Positions 26,280-37,939 of a stretch of 64,000 bases of DNA are shown one piece after another; positions within the stretch are counted from its first letter, which is position 1, and each line of letters opens with the position of its first letter. The translations under genes and the position numbers were made by a program. Source of the DNA: Certhia americana (Eukaryota > Chordata > Aves > Passeriformes > Certhiidae); assembly GCA_018697195.1 (NCBI GenBank), contig CM031858.1, positions 111,790,304 through 111,854,303 of the forward strand, written 5' to 3'. The notes below the pieces were generated by a model. That model saw only the letters and a list, made by a program, of their open reading frames with translations. It searched no databases and was not told where the DNA came from.

Positions 26280-26480
26280 AGACTGTGGACATTATGGTTA
26301 AGTGGGCAAGGGTTGGGAAACTGAATTTTATTCCAGCTCCTGATGCTCCTTTAATGTGTCCCCTTGCTGTAGCTTTTAAACCTGTTGCACTTAGGAATCA
26401 TATGTAAACTGGGAATTAGTGTTGCCTACTTAGGTTTTGAAGCCTGATTAAATAATGTTTGTAAGAAACTATGTGAGGCC
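26280..26480 (+). mobile_element. MIR-like SINE remnant
   Basis: The ordered similarity is to the body of MIR: 'tggttaagtgggcaagg' near the start, 'ttccagctcctgatgctcc' in the B-box/central area, 'tatgtaaactgggaattagtg' for the familiar 'tctgtaaaatggggata' core, and 'tgattaaataatgtttgtaag' for 'gattaaatgagttaatgtatgtaaag'. Decay is heavy, as expected for an amniote-age element. The assignment is from remembered consensus only. Confidence 0.55.
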
Positions 26481-28654
26481 AAAGTCATTCTGGGGCTAAT
26501 CAGTTGCAGAGATGGAGCTGACACACAGGACTGTCAATAATTTGACACCATATACATTTCCTTTACAGAAGTGGTTCCCAAACTTCACTGGCCCATGGGA
26601 AGCCCAGTGAGAAAGTAATGTGCTGCATATAACATATGCTTTACTCTTTTCCAGTGGTTTCCATTTTAACTCTTTGATTTCCAGCAGCCACCAGGAACAG
26701 AGAGGATTTTAGCAGCAGAATGGAAGACTGCTACTTCGAGAGATTTTAGAAACATAAATATTATCCCACTTTGAGTGAATTCATGAAGTCATTAAATAGA
26801 GGTTAGGAGTTTTTTTTTTTTGTGTGTGTGTTCTCCGGTGGGAATCAATTTTCCACCAGAGATTCTTTAGGGAAAAATGAAGGATTTCTTTATTTTTTTG
26901 TGTGTAAAACATTGTTTAATATATCTCATGACTTTCTGTGTTAAAAAAAGTGTCATCACCTTCACCTCATTCCATTAACTCAACTTGTTTTCAGCTTCAG
27001 CTGTGCAGTGTTTATCACCCTCTATTGTCATATATTACACAGCTGCAGAATGGCAAGGGTTTTTTTTAAAAAAAACCAAAACAATAGAGCCAAATCCAAT
27101 CCAGAAGTGAAATTCCTGGTAGGTGTGAACAGTGGAGTGAGTAAAATGCCATTAAGAAGAAAGTGTTTGCTGAAGGATTGGAATGTCAAAGTTAAAAGTT
27201 TATTTACAAGATTTCAAATATTAAAATCAGAGGAAATGTTTGAAATGTTCATAGTCTGAAGTGTCATTAAAACTTATTTCCCTTTAACAGTCATGAAGCT
27301 GATTACACTTGTATTATATTAACAAAGTCAGAAGGCTTAAAGTGAATTGAAAAACAGGAATTTTCTGCCTCTGGATCATGGTTTGGCCCATCTGAAAGGT
27401 TGCTGAACTGTAAGATAGGAATCCTATAATCTTTTTGCTGTTCTGCCATTCACATGAGGTAACATATTAAATATTTATCATGTCCTTCAATTTAAATCAC
27501 TTGAAATTAGCAACCATCTCGGATAGTCTTGGCCATAACTGCTCTCTTCCTTCTCACCAAACCATCACAATAATAATGTGTAGCAGTTATTGCTTCGAAA
27601 TTGCTCAAAACCTTCTGGAAAACGTGCTGTACTGGTAGTCACAAGTAAGTGAGCAGAGCAATCAGCCACACTGAGCACTGGGGCTGGGGTCTGTTCTGAG
27701 CCAGTGCCAGCAATGCCAGCAGCCCCCACTTCTCTCCCAGTACATGGGGACCCCTACCAGGGGCAAAGGGAGGTGTTCCCTACCTGGAGCTGGGCAATTT
27801 CTCAACTATGTGTGTTTTTTCAGCCTGTGTACTGACATTCTGGGTACTGGGGAAAAATACCATTCAGCAAGACAGTGAAAAGTTGGTGTCTTTTATTCCT
27901 GTCCCATCCTCCCACGTGTTCTTCTGAGGATGCAGAACCTCCTAGAACATGAGGTGAATAAGAAATCATGTGCAGCAATGATTCCAGGGAGAGGAAATTA
28001 CCAAACAGTATTTGCTGTGAAAACAGATTGATATTCATAATTTTAAATGGATACAATATCCTTTTGGATTCCTTGTTGGAATGAGCTGCAAAGTTGGTAC
28101 ATCTGTCTCAGGAGTAAAGTGATATGCCACCCATACAGTGGTGAGACGTAAATAAATAATCATGCTACAAGTCATGTCTTCTATTAAAGAGCCTGATATC
28201 ACCTGTTTCAGACTGAAGGGAAGTAATCTGTGAAAAATAGGATTGGTTGACATCTGATGTTAAAGTAAGTCCCCTGCTTTGTACTCCTTTTACATCAACC
28301 AACTAGTTGATTTAGCTACTTCAGCAGAAGCAGTGTTTAAATCGCATTTAACTATGACTTGCAGACTTGACTCCTGACTCAATGCACAAAATCTGCATTG
28401 CTGTATGTTATATTTAAATCAAATTGGATAATATATTTTCTTCATGGGATCCTTCCTTATTCTCTGACTCTTCCCTTTATGGTCTGCATTTGAGCAAAGG
28501 CGTGTTCATATTTTAGGGTCAGTAGTGGCACATGGATATAAAGTCAAACAAGCCCAGCATTCTTCTACTTTATAGGAAGCCTCCAGATCTCTCCATCTCC
28601 CATTCTCATTAAACAAAACCCCTGAAATTTGGGCTGTGTTGCTGCCTTCTAATA
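26481..28654. other. Non-coding block, nothing recognised
   Basis: Only short chance-like ORFs are seen. A T tract at 26,811-26,821 runs into a short (GT) run, and a T/A tract lies at about 27,060-27,074. No RNA gene or named repeat was found. Confidence 0.6.
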
Positions 28655-28875
28655 TGAGGAAGTGGTGCAGTGGATGACGCATGGATTTGTCTCCAGGGGA
28701 GCTGGGTGGTATTCCCAGCTCTGCCATTTGCTGGCTAATATCCTGCAACTCACTTAATGTTTTTGTGTCTCAGTTTCTCCAACTGTGACAATGAGGCTAG
28801 TGGGCCAGCATTTCCTCAGTGAAATCAATAATAGATTCTTACTGAGTTCTGTGGCACTCTAGCACTCTGAGATTT
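28655..28875 (+). mobile_element. MIR SINE remnant, nearly full length
   Basis: This is the best-preserved ancient SINE in the window. In order: 'agtggtgcagtggatgacgc' (head), 'ggtggtattcccagctctgc' spanning the B box at about 28,706, 'catttgctggctaatatcc', 'aactcacttaatgttt', 'gtgtctcagtttctccaact', 'gtgacaatgaggctagtg' and 'attcttactgagttctgtg'. This follows the MIR plan of tRNA-like head, core, and 'cctcagtttcctcatctgtaaaatgggg' region. The MIR/CORE-SINE class predates the bird-mammal split. Such copies in birds are few and old. Confidence 0.75.
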
Positions 28876-29989
28876 GTGAGGGGAAAGCAAACCTAATTGT
28901 TGCTTTTAATAAATTTTCCTTGGTTGTCTTTCATTAGTTTTACTTCACATAAGCATGATTCAGATTTATTCTTAGCCTGCTCCTTTACCAGTATGAAACA
29001 TAACCTCTCATACAAAGGTTTATCAGGATTTTGTAACCATCAGTTCTGCTCAATCCTTTCCTAATGTTTCATAAATATTTTTCCCTTAAATTTTTACAGT
29101 ATAATGCAAACATAATTCCTTACTCCCATGTAATGGAATACAAACGGAAGGGACAAGACAGTATTATTCAAAAATGTTCAACTTATGAAATAATAAGTAT
29201 TAGTTGACATGCCCCAGAGAGACATGACTGACCAGCTGCTCTGGGGTGAAACAAATAAATAGAAAAATCCTTTATTAATGATGTATTCTGCAGTAGATTC
29301 TATCTGGGGAGTTCTGTAGAAATAGACTCTTTCTCATCTCTTGCCTATAAATGAACTAAGAAGACTGAGTTCCTGGAGGTTTGGTAGGCACATAAACAGT
29401 GTACAAATACATATGGAACAGTCACATTGAGGGAGGATTTCAGCTTTGGTAACCACTACATCTTGAATTTTCTTTGGCTTCCTTCAGTCGGTACAAGACT
29501 GTGGGTGAGACTTTCCAAATATAGACAACCAAAATTCTGACCAAAAAATACACACATTGTCAGGAGCAGATTAAAGCAGGATTCATGGATTTGGGCCTTG
29601 GGCTTGGAGGGGGCCAGTATAACCACAATGTTTGAATTGAAGTATCTGTCAGCTTGGGCTCTGGTTTTGGGGCTGTGGAGGTGGGAGGTAGAGCTGACAG
29701 GCTACAGAGGTGGTTGAGTCATGGGATTTTTTACTGTATTTTGGATGGATTTGGTTATTTTATTGCATTGCTCTAGCTTGCTTGAGGCATGCTGGTTGGC
29801 ATAAAGGTCTTCTTTAGTCTGAATCTGCCCCAGCAATGGGTCACTTTGTCCCACAAATTGTATATTCACAGAGAATGCACTTACTCTGTTTCTGATGTGA
29901 GATGGAAGACAGGCCAGCCACAGTAACAGGAAGTTTTGTGTACAAATATAAGCTTGTTGAATAATTTAGGTTGTGACAATAGTGTTGAG
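28876..29989. other. Non-coding block, nothing recognised
   Basis: Ordinary AT-rich sequence with a G-rich patch at about 29,600-29,700. No gene, RNA or named repeat is supportable. Confidence 0.6.
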
Positions 29990-30340
<351 letters not shown>

Positions 30341-30391
30341 GTCCAGTCAGATGCATGACTTAGTATCTGCCTTTGCTGAACATCATGAGGT

Positions 30392-30415
30392 CATGTGTAC
30401 CTAAAGGTACACATG
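30392..30415. repeat. Perfect inverted repeat, 11-bp arms, 2-nt spacer
   Basis: The left arm catgtgtacct (30,392-30,402) and right arm aggtacacatg (30,405-30,415) are exact reverse complements separated by aa. It lies about 50 bp beyond the CR1 fragment. It could extrude as a cruciform or be an inverted binding site; the arms contain tgtacc/ggtaca half-sites that resemble steroid-receptor half-sites. Function is unknown. Confidence 0.92.
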
Positions 30416-31348
30416 CTCATTTTGCACACACAATGCATTATTGCAAATACACTTATCTGCTTGTGCATGTATCCATCGGCTTTACAGGTTTATAGACACA
30501 TTTTGCCAGTGATTTTGTTGACAGTCTTGTGGTTTCCAGAGACCAGTAAACCAGCAAAATTCCTAAACTTCATATATATGCAGGGAGATTTCTCTTAGAA
30601 CACTTCTAATGATAAACCTCTCTATTAGGTAGGCCTCTGTTTTGTTTCTCACTTGCTCTCCTTGAATTTTCCCATTCTTAGATAAAGGTAGTGAGGACCA
30701 CCTGAGGTATATTGGTACAATCAGTAACACAGACTTGTCTGGACCTCAGGAGATAAGTCTGTACTGTATCAGCAGACAGCCCCTAAGAATGCTTTTCAAA
30801 GAAGAAAAGTTTCTTCTATCTTTCAAAGGGAGCTTCCTTCTGTTGTCTTTATTGAACATCAGATTGCTCATCGGCCTCCTCCAGAGTTGGAGAAATTCCT
30901 CTGAAGACCCCTTAAATTGCATTTCAATTATAGAGGAGGCTGCCCTTGCAGGACCATTTTATTTCCAAGCCACCCTGTGGCTTCTCAGAGGTGATGTGGT
31001 TTTGGAATCCCCATTTCAGGTAAAAAAGAAAGCCCTGTTCTGTAAGCCTCCAACAGATATGTGTCTGAAAAGGCATATCTAATTGATTTACAGAGCATCA
31101 AATGCTCTCTGTAGATAATGTTTGCACAGTGTAAATCTCTCACAGATTAGGCATTCCGAGGAATGTGTTCATCAGCAAGGAGTTACAGGACAACACTGAT
31201 CTTTAATGGCCAGCAAATACAAAACACAAATGATATAGAATAATTTGATGTTACAGACTTAAAATGTTCATAATTTTGTTTCACGCTTACAATGCAAAAT
31301 AAATATCCTGGTCTTCATATATGCTAGTGGATGCTAAGAATTTCACAA

Positions 31349-31366
31349 TCAGCTGATGTCAGCTGA
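31349..31366. promoter_or_regulatory. Twin E-box palindromes (TCAGCTGA x2)
   Basis: Two copies of tcagctga occupy 31,349-31,356 and 31,359-31,366. They start exactly 10 bp apart, about one helical turn. CAGCTG is the preferred core of many class II bHLH dimers. Two 8-bp self-complementary sites on the same DNA face would suit paired binding, but there is no direct evidence of use. Confidence 0.5.
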
Positions 31367-32261
31367 CATAACAGTATAAGTATGATGTTTTGAGCTTAAA
31401 CTGCTTTAAAAAAAGGAAGCAGATCCTAGGATATAATGAGATGGATTGAAAATACTTCAGGATGATTCAAATGCCAGACCCCAGTCTGTGTAAATTTTGT
31501 TTGGTCTTTCCCAGGTCCATAAGAGATGAAGTTGTTGGCATTCTTGTGGGAGACCCTGTATTTTATACTATTTGTCATTCTTTTGGAGATCTGGAGTTTG
31601 TCCGCTATTTCCTGCAGAGAAAACCTTGGTAAAAATCGCCCAGAGAATCTCAGCAAAGGGAACTGCACTTTGGTAAAAGTCAAATAAGAAGTCTTGTTGC
31701 AGTGATTTAATAAAGGCAACAGGTTATATCTCTATTGATTCTGGCTTATTTCCTCTACATAAAAGAATACTTTTTGCTGCCTTTGATAATAAAACATATA
31801 CCAGACTCTTATTATTTTTATTGGTAGAAGCCTTTGCAGTGTATATCTGTTAGTACAAAGATGAAAAGTTCTGGGTAAAAAAAATGAGGGAAAGATATGT
31901 GTGGAAGTTAACTTTTCTGAAGTGTAATTAATATATATAAAAACAAAAAATGTTTGTTTTTCAGTTTCCTATCACATTTTCCATCTGGTATCTGCAAAGC
32001 TTTTAAACTTCCACTTCCTCTGTGCTGTTTTGCAATATTCCTATTCACAGGAAGTAAGAGGAAGAGCTTTACGGGGGATACATTACAAATAGACTGTATG
32101 TAGGTGTTTGGGACAAAATAGCTGGGCTCAACTCTGATCTAGTATAAACTGAAGACCCTTCAATGGAAGTATGAAATCCAGCTTGTTTGTGACCTGGTGC
32201 TTCATTCTGCAGCACTGGTTATTTTTTGTACAAATTATTGTTATTTTTTTCCTGGTGCTTT

Positions 32262-32452
32262 TTATCTGTGATCTCAAAGCACCTTATTAAGTAAGAATGA
32301 AGGTCTTTACAGTTTTTAGATTTGGTAACTGTAAATACAGTCTGCGCCTAAGAAGTGCTTCAAAGGCCAGGAGTTGATAGCAGACTTCACTGATTTGCTG
32401 AGCCAGGTCTCTTTATCCCCAGTTCAACATACTATCAATACACTGCTTTCCA
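32262..32452 (-). mobile_element. MIR-like SINE remnant, reversed
   Basis: Read on the plus strand it resembles reversed MIR. 'gatctcaaagcacctta' stands for the 'aaagcgctttacat' section, 'tttacagtttttagatttggtaactg' (in part) for 'ttttacagatgaggaaactg', 'aagtgcttcaaaggccagg' for 'aagtaacttgcccaaggtca', and 'gctgagccaggtctctttatcc' (in part) for 'cagagccgggattcgaacc'. It ends with 'actatcaatacactgctt'. The match is decayed but ordered. Confidence 0.5.
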
Positions 32453-35400
32453 GTGTAAATGAGTGTTTCATAAACAGACTAAAGAACTGCACAGCTCTCA
32501 ACAGCTTGTGAAAACAAGAATAAGGCAATCAATTATAGCTTTGTGTCTTGATTGCAAAAAGATTGGTCTTAGGACTCATGAATGTGACAAGAACATAAAG
32601 GCTCTGGTGAATTGCATTGTTCTGCTCAGATTTCCCACAACAACAACAGGAACCCAAGATGCCAATGAGGAGTGGCTGATTACTTGCATAGTTTTGTAAC
32701 AGCAGCACTGAAGTTATTACAATGTACATGTTACATATCAAGGCTGTAGAAGCCTGCATAGAGCCCTTCTTTCCTTTTATTTTTTTCCTCCTATTCATTT
32801 TTCCTTTCATCACTGAAGGCAGCTAGAGCCTTCTAGTGTGAAATTCAAGAGGAGAGCCAAGCTTCCACTCCTTTAAACCTTCCAAACAATTGATGAACTC
32901 AAAATCTGCTTCAAGATCAACATCGAAGTTTTGCAAATGGTATCTATCCTACTAATTAGGTGATCCAAACCTCCGGATTTCAAACTACAAATATAAATAT
33001 CCCATGACTTTAATCAATCTCCAGTCCAGCTACAGGATACTTATTCTATTACTCATTTCTTACATGTTTCACTTCTTCATATTAATTTTCAGAAAAGTAA
33101 ATTAATTTCTATAAATGCAGAGTAATTGAAGTTATTTATCTTTTTCCTGAAAACTTGAAACAATTCATTCACAAATCTTTCCTCCCTCTTGTGCCTTCTC
33201 CTGCCTCCCCTTTCCCAGCCCACAGGTATAACAAAACTGCCTTGCAAGATGAGCCTTAAAAGTCTATGAACATAAGCTTGTAAATCTGGCTCTTGAACAA
33301 GCTCTATTATTTTTAACTGCTTTTGTGTAAGACAGGAGGCTATGTAAAGAACAGGATGTTTTGAACATTGAACTCTGGTGCATTACGTAATACTGCTGCT
33401 ACAGATTTGATGTAATTTCTCTGCAGGTGTCAAAGGCACCATAAAGAGCTTGCTACTGAGATATTAAACATTTAGCATATATAAGCCCAGTGGAATTATT
33501 GATATGCTATTTTTATTAGAAATGCCAAGTTTGCAGTTTGTGTTGTATTCAACTGCAATTACAACACAGTCTATTCTTGCAGTCTATTTAGATTTTGTTG
33601 CATTTTGAAAGGACAGGATACTTAACAGACTTTTGTTAATCTCCACTTTTTTAGGAGATGTATGAGGTGAACCACTTCTGTCTTCCTGGGGACTGCTACA
33701 TTTTCCTTAAGGATAATTGTATTTGTATCTACTCTGCACCATTGCTCTGCAGCCAGGTTCTCACTTGCTCTTCTTGCCTCAGTCCCTTGGGGAAATTCAA
33801 TGATACAGAAACTAGTCCTTCCAAATAATGCAGGTGTCAGAGGTCTGTGTAAGAGGAAGGCTTGGCAGAATCTCTTGTGGAAATTTACACAACATCTGCC
33901 CACACAATGGCTGGACAGTACTGTTCTTCCTTCAGTTGTCAGGTGCATTGGAATGTGTATAGAAGAAAACTCAAAGAAAAGAGTGGATCCAAGATTCTAA
34001 TGCATGAATAAAATGCAGTTATTGTTGGAAATACGAACCATGATTCATTTTTCAAGCAATTGTTCTTGACTCATTAGTACCTTCTGTCTTGCAAAAGTGC
34101 ACTTTGCAGTAATTGAGCCATTAAAGAAAGAAGATATATTTTAGTAAGATAATCAGTTAACTTTGTTATTTTTTAACTTTTGTCAGGGAAATTTGCCTTT
34201 CTGACCACCAAACCTGAGCTTAAGAGTCTCCACTTATAATACACATGTAAACAAGGGCTTAATTTTACATGGTTAAAACATGGCTCAAACTAATGTGGAA
34301 GAGCAGTGTTGTTGTGAGTTAGGAGCAATAAAACTGGGAGGGACTTCTCTGAAGAGGGAATTCATTATTTGTTCTGCTGTTCCTATCTCTCTCACTCATT
34401 CAATTTCAACACCCTCTTCATACTGCACTCATTTTGCGTCCTGGCTTCTAGATACATTCCTCCATGGTCACTTAGAATTGTCTGATATCATCTTACCATC
34501 ATACACGATTCTTTACAGACAACTATTATCAGCTTTACGCTCACTTATTCACAAATTAGTGCCATTATTGTGGTGGATGAGCTAAGAACTGTGCTGCTCT
34601 TCGTGTCCTCTAAGTATCAGTTTTCCCCTGGGCCACTCATTCAACATGGGGTGGGAAAAGTCACATTCCTTGCTAAATTCATCTACTGTCTAATGAGACC
34701 CGTCTGTGTTGACTTTCTGCCTGAAAATTCTGGCTGTTGAAAACACCTGTTCGATCACCCAGGTCATATTTCTGCCTGCATGAGGGAAGTCCCAGTTGTA
34801 CATTTACCAGTGCTTTGGCCAGCCTAAAAAGGGACAGTTTTTGAGATAATTTTGATCCTAATCTTGCCTTCTTGATTCGATACTCTTTTTTAGTGTCCAT
34901 TTTGTCCTGACATAAATGACTGTACAGGGTAGAAAGCAATGATGAGCTGTCTTTGGGGGCTGGCTGGTGCACTGGCTGGAGGCTGGGATAAGAAAAAGTT
35001 GGAGGCAGTGTTCTTCTGGTCGTCACAGAGGGTCTCATAATGTGACACATATACTTTGTACCAGGACTTGTTCTCAGTAGCAGATGTATTCCTGCTGGCT
35101 TGCTTGCTAGGGTCTTGTTGCCCTGCATCTAAGAGAATGATTGCAGTGCCTCCAGTGATGAAAACCCCGTATAAAAGTTATGCATAGGAATAATCATATT
35201 TAATTATTTATTCATCCATGATTACATATGTTCTTCATGGTCAGAATCAAAGTACTTTATACCTTACAGGGGGTAAAGGAAGAGAGGGAAGAGAGCTCAT
35301 TACCTAAGGTAAATCAAGCCCCATAGAGAATGGTATGCTGTGTTGCCAAATCTTAAAGTTTTGTTTCAAATCTAGTGATATTTGATATTTTTAAGCCTTC

Positions 35401-35717
35401 ATTCCTTAAGTCAAGGATACTACAAGAATCTGAACATTCTTTTTAAAAAAGAAACTTTAATAATCTTACAGCGTGTTGGGAGGGTTTGAAAACTCACAAA
35501 TTAAGAGACAAGAAAAGATGCTGCATATACTCTTTGAAAATCTTACGATTTTTCTCCTGCAGCCTTGAGATTTTTCAGCTTTGATTCACAATTTTTGAAA
35601 ATTTGGAACAGCTGACAATATTTCTGTCCATTTAAAGTGCTGCTATTTAATGCAGATGGTACTCTGAGGATAGCTTCTCTGGCAAAGAAGAGTTTTTAAA
35701 ATGCATAGCTCATCTTT
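32453..35717. other. Non-coding block with one candidate conserved stretch
   Basis: No recognisable gene is present. The 149-residue minus ORF at 34,679-35,128 is one of the longer ones outside GC-rich DNA, but it has no motif, signal peptide or family resemblance that I can see. The segment at 33,370-33,610 is complex sequence with homeodomain-like AT motifs and could be a conserved element. 'caaagtactttatacc' near 35,250 hints at another decayed MIR piece but is too short to call. Confidence 0.55.
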
Positions 35718-35796
35718 TAGAGTGCTTGGCACAATGGGGCTGTGAGCCTTTGCTGAGAACTTCAGGCACAACCACAGTAAAAATAATAAATAAATG
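35718..35796 (+). mobile_element. Ancient amniote repeat 3' end with AAT-rich tail
   Basis: 'agagtgcttggcacaatggggc' (in part), then 'ttcaggcacaaccacagtaaaa' (in part) and an 'aataataaataaat' tail, recall the 3' end of old amniote LINE/SINE families. Those read 'gcgcctagcacaatggggccc ... aggcgctaccgtaatacaaataataa'. The exact family is uncertain. Only the 3' terminus is visible. Confidence 0.42.
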
Positions 35797-35929
35797 AGGC
35801 ATCTCATTCTATCCAGACATGCTGTATGGAACTGCTGTTAAAGTACACATTTGCAAATAAAAGCAGCCTAAATTTAACTATGACTCAATTACACTAAATC
35901 TGACCCATTTTTTGTTCTGTGTTTCAATT

Positions 35930-36700
35930 TAACACTTATTTACATTCTTAGACTTGGCGCTGTCGGAAGAGAAAGGAGGGGGAAGCAGGCATTTTCATCC
36001 TCAGTATTGCTATAAAAAAATGGTGATTAGGAAAACACAGCTATAGTCAGCCTGAAGCTGGGTAGCTCATTTGAACCCACTATAAAAGAAAAGATCGTTT
36101 TCTCATCCTATTAAAACTGAGTTAGCAACGGCTGCGTAGGCGGCAGGAGATCAGAAATGGACGTCCAACTTGGAGCTTGTACAGCTGGGGTCGGGTCCAA
36201 AGCAAACTGCCTGATTAGTGAAACAATTTGTTTTTTACTATGACAGCAAATAGGTAAATCTTGTGAGCGTCAGGAAATCCTGGAGGATTTCGAATGGGAG
36301 CTCTGACTGGTTTGCAAGTCACACTTTGATTAGAAGGCATCCTTGCCTCTGGTTTTCGTGCTCACGTTGCAGGGACATAAACAAGAGGGGCTCAATTTGC
36401 TAGGGACATTTATTTCTCTGTCTCTTCCTCCCTCTCTCTCTCTTGTTTTTACAATTTATGTGTAATGACTAATTGGCTGTGTTTTCCCAGCTATTTTATG
36501 TTTCTCTTGCCCTGGTTACAAGTCGTACTAAAGCAGTATATCCACAGGGACCTATAGACAGCCAACATTGCCAAACGATACGCAGCATTCCCCTTTCTCT
36601 CTAAGTGTACAACATTTACAAGTAAATTTACAAATGCATTAAGAACATTTCCTCAGCTGACTGTTAGTGTTTATTTCTTCCCCTTCTCCTCCCGGGAGCA
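35930..36700. promoter_or_regulatory. Candidate conserved element upstream of CpG-rich segment
   Basis: This is complex, non-repetitive sequence directly upstream of the 36.8-kb CpG-rich segment. It keeps a tight CpG cluster at about 36,127-36,195 (caacggctgcgtaggcggc, then gacgtcc and gtcgggtcc) although its surroundings are CpG-poor. It also includes a CT-rich tract at 36,415-36,444 and many short AT homeodomain-like sites. Retained CpGs outside an island often mark constrained or unmethylated DNA. It is a candidate promoter or enhancer, with conservation untested. Confidence 0.35.
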
Positions 36701-36777
36701 GACACCTTCCAGCCCCTCAACTTTCACACACTGCTCTCCCGTTATTTGCCTCCTTCCCTCCCTGTCGCCCCTTTCCC

Positions 36778-36802
36778 TCCTCCTCCTCCTCCTCCTCCTC
36801 CT
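36778..36802 (+). repeat. (TCC)n microsatellite
   Basis: About eight uninterrupted tcc triplets. They give the poly-Ser, poly-Pro or poly-Glu runs seen in overlapping frames at this place, a sign that those frames are low-complexity rather than evidence of coding. Confidence 0.95.
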
Positions 36803-37060
36803 TTTCCAGTTCAGCGGCGCAAATTTCTGTTTGTGCCAGTGGGGCGGCCTGGCGAGACCGCAATTGCTCTACCCCACAGATTGACGAGCCCTCAGATGCC
36901 GTTTTACTGTACATGGCAGCCACGCTGGAGCCGCGGCACATCTGGAGTGGAGTAAGCTTACTCAGAAACAGGGGCCAGCTCCAGCCGGAGCCAGCGGAGC
37001 CGAGCGCGGCGCTGAAAGGCAGCCCTCCTGCCTCCCCTTCCCTCCTCCCCGGGTACATTT
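36780..37060. promoter_or_regulatory. Small CpG-rich segment, candidate promoter or first exon
   Basis: Roughly 280 bp hold about fifteen to twenty CG dinucleotides, far above the AT-rich surroundings. A donor-like tgga|gtaagc stands at 36,951/36,952. An ATG at 36,913-36,915 (acATGGcagcc, G at +4, T at -3) opens a frame MAATLEPRHIWSG that would run straight into that donor. I do not recognise the peptide. The frame at 36,667-37,065 is open throughout, but the opposite strand is open too (36,717-37,058), so coding is not established. The whole resembles a promoter with 5' exon for a gene lying downstream, which would need to be spliced to exons outside the parts I can read. Confidence 0.4.
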
Positions 37061-37215
37061 CCTAATGTAAACAGAGGCCAGGGGGGAAGGACACAGTAAC
37101 TCTTTGCTGCGTGTTTGTCATTTCATGTTCTTTATCTGCTTGAGGTCAAACTGGAGCTCTGGAAAAACAGAAGCTTTGCTTTCATTCTGAATAGCTGAAA
37201 GCCAGCCCTGCTGAA

Positions 37216-37235
37216 GGGGAAAAAAGAAAAAAAAG

Positions 37236-37284
<49 letters not shown>

Positions 37285-37288
37285 AAAG
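37216..37288 (+). repeat. Long poly-A tract (47 uninterrupted A)
   Basis: A-rich sequence with two G interruptions (37,226 and 37,235) leads into 47 consecutive A residues at 37,236-37,282, then gaaaagcg. No AATAAA lies just upstream and no target-site duplication is obvious, so a retrocopy tail is not supported. A homopolymer of this length about 180 bp downstream of a CpG-rich segment would exclude nucleosomes. Its length is also likely to be miscounted in sequencing. Confidence 0.97.
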
Positions 37289-37882
37289 CGTTCGCTTTCG
37301 TGTTTATTTGTTCCACTTTATGGTAATTTGGGGGATAATTTCATTATCTGCAGCCAAATTGAAAACAAGCTGTTGTCTATGCTAATGATACCAATGTATT
37401 ATTTTATGTACAGAAAGCGTGGAGCTCTTTAAACGATGAGTGGACTGCATTTCTGCTTACAGCTGTGCTGCTTTAACTTCATTTTTTTATAGTTGCAAAA
37501 TGAGACTTTCCTTTTATTATCTTGAAACAAAAAGGATTAGCCATGGATGCTTTGTTTTACAAAATGGGGAATACCTTTCATCACCCAGTGCCAACCTGCT
37601 GTCCCACAAATGCATTCTGCAAAGAATGTTACTGCAAAGCAAAAAGTGTACTTGTTCTGGGGTAGATATGCTGATTTTATAGTCCAGTTCAGTGGATTGC
37701 TGAATTTTAATATCTACATGTAAAGAAGTGGGAGAGATTTTTGAGGCATTTACTGACTGTCAGCAATCTGGAAGAGAACTCTGTGATTCTTTACAAGTTT
37801 CATATAGTTTTTATTTCTTCTTTCTAATAGCAAAATGATAAAGTTTATAGGTTAGTTGTTCAAACAACATTAAATCGTAAAC
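37289..37882. other. Non-coding, nothing recognised
   Basis: AT-rich sequence between the A tract and a CR1 tail. An ORF at 37,440-37,682 has no motif and no supporting splice signals. Confidence 0.55.
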
Positions 37883-37939
37883 AGAATCACAGAATCAACT
37901 AGGCTGGAAAAGACCTTTGAGATCATTGAGTCCAACCCA
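37883..37939 (-). mobile_element. CR1 LINE 3' tail fragment
   Basis: 'agaatcacagaatcaact', 'aggctggaaaagaccttt' and 'gagatcattgagtccaaccc' match the reversed 3' end of a bird CR1: tail octamers followed by the 'ggttggaagagacctt..agatcat..agtccaaccc' block. Only about 57 bp remain. The match stops sharply at 'ataacaatgc', so this is a minus-strand insertion truncated very near its 3' end. Confidence 0.85.

Larger units (their letters stand above)
30341..32261. other. Non-coding block with palindromic sites
   Basis: No gene is recognised. It contains an 11-bp-arm inverted repeat at 30,392-30,415 and twin CAGCTG E-box palindromes at 31,349-31,366. The ORF at 30,735-31,082 has no recognisable motif. 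Confidence 0.6.

Noticed and set aside
34679..35128. 149-residue minus-strand ORF
   Set aside because: No motif, membrane segment or signal peptide was seen and no splice context; the length is within what chance can give in a window of this size.
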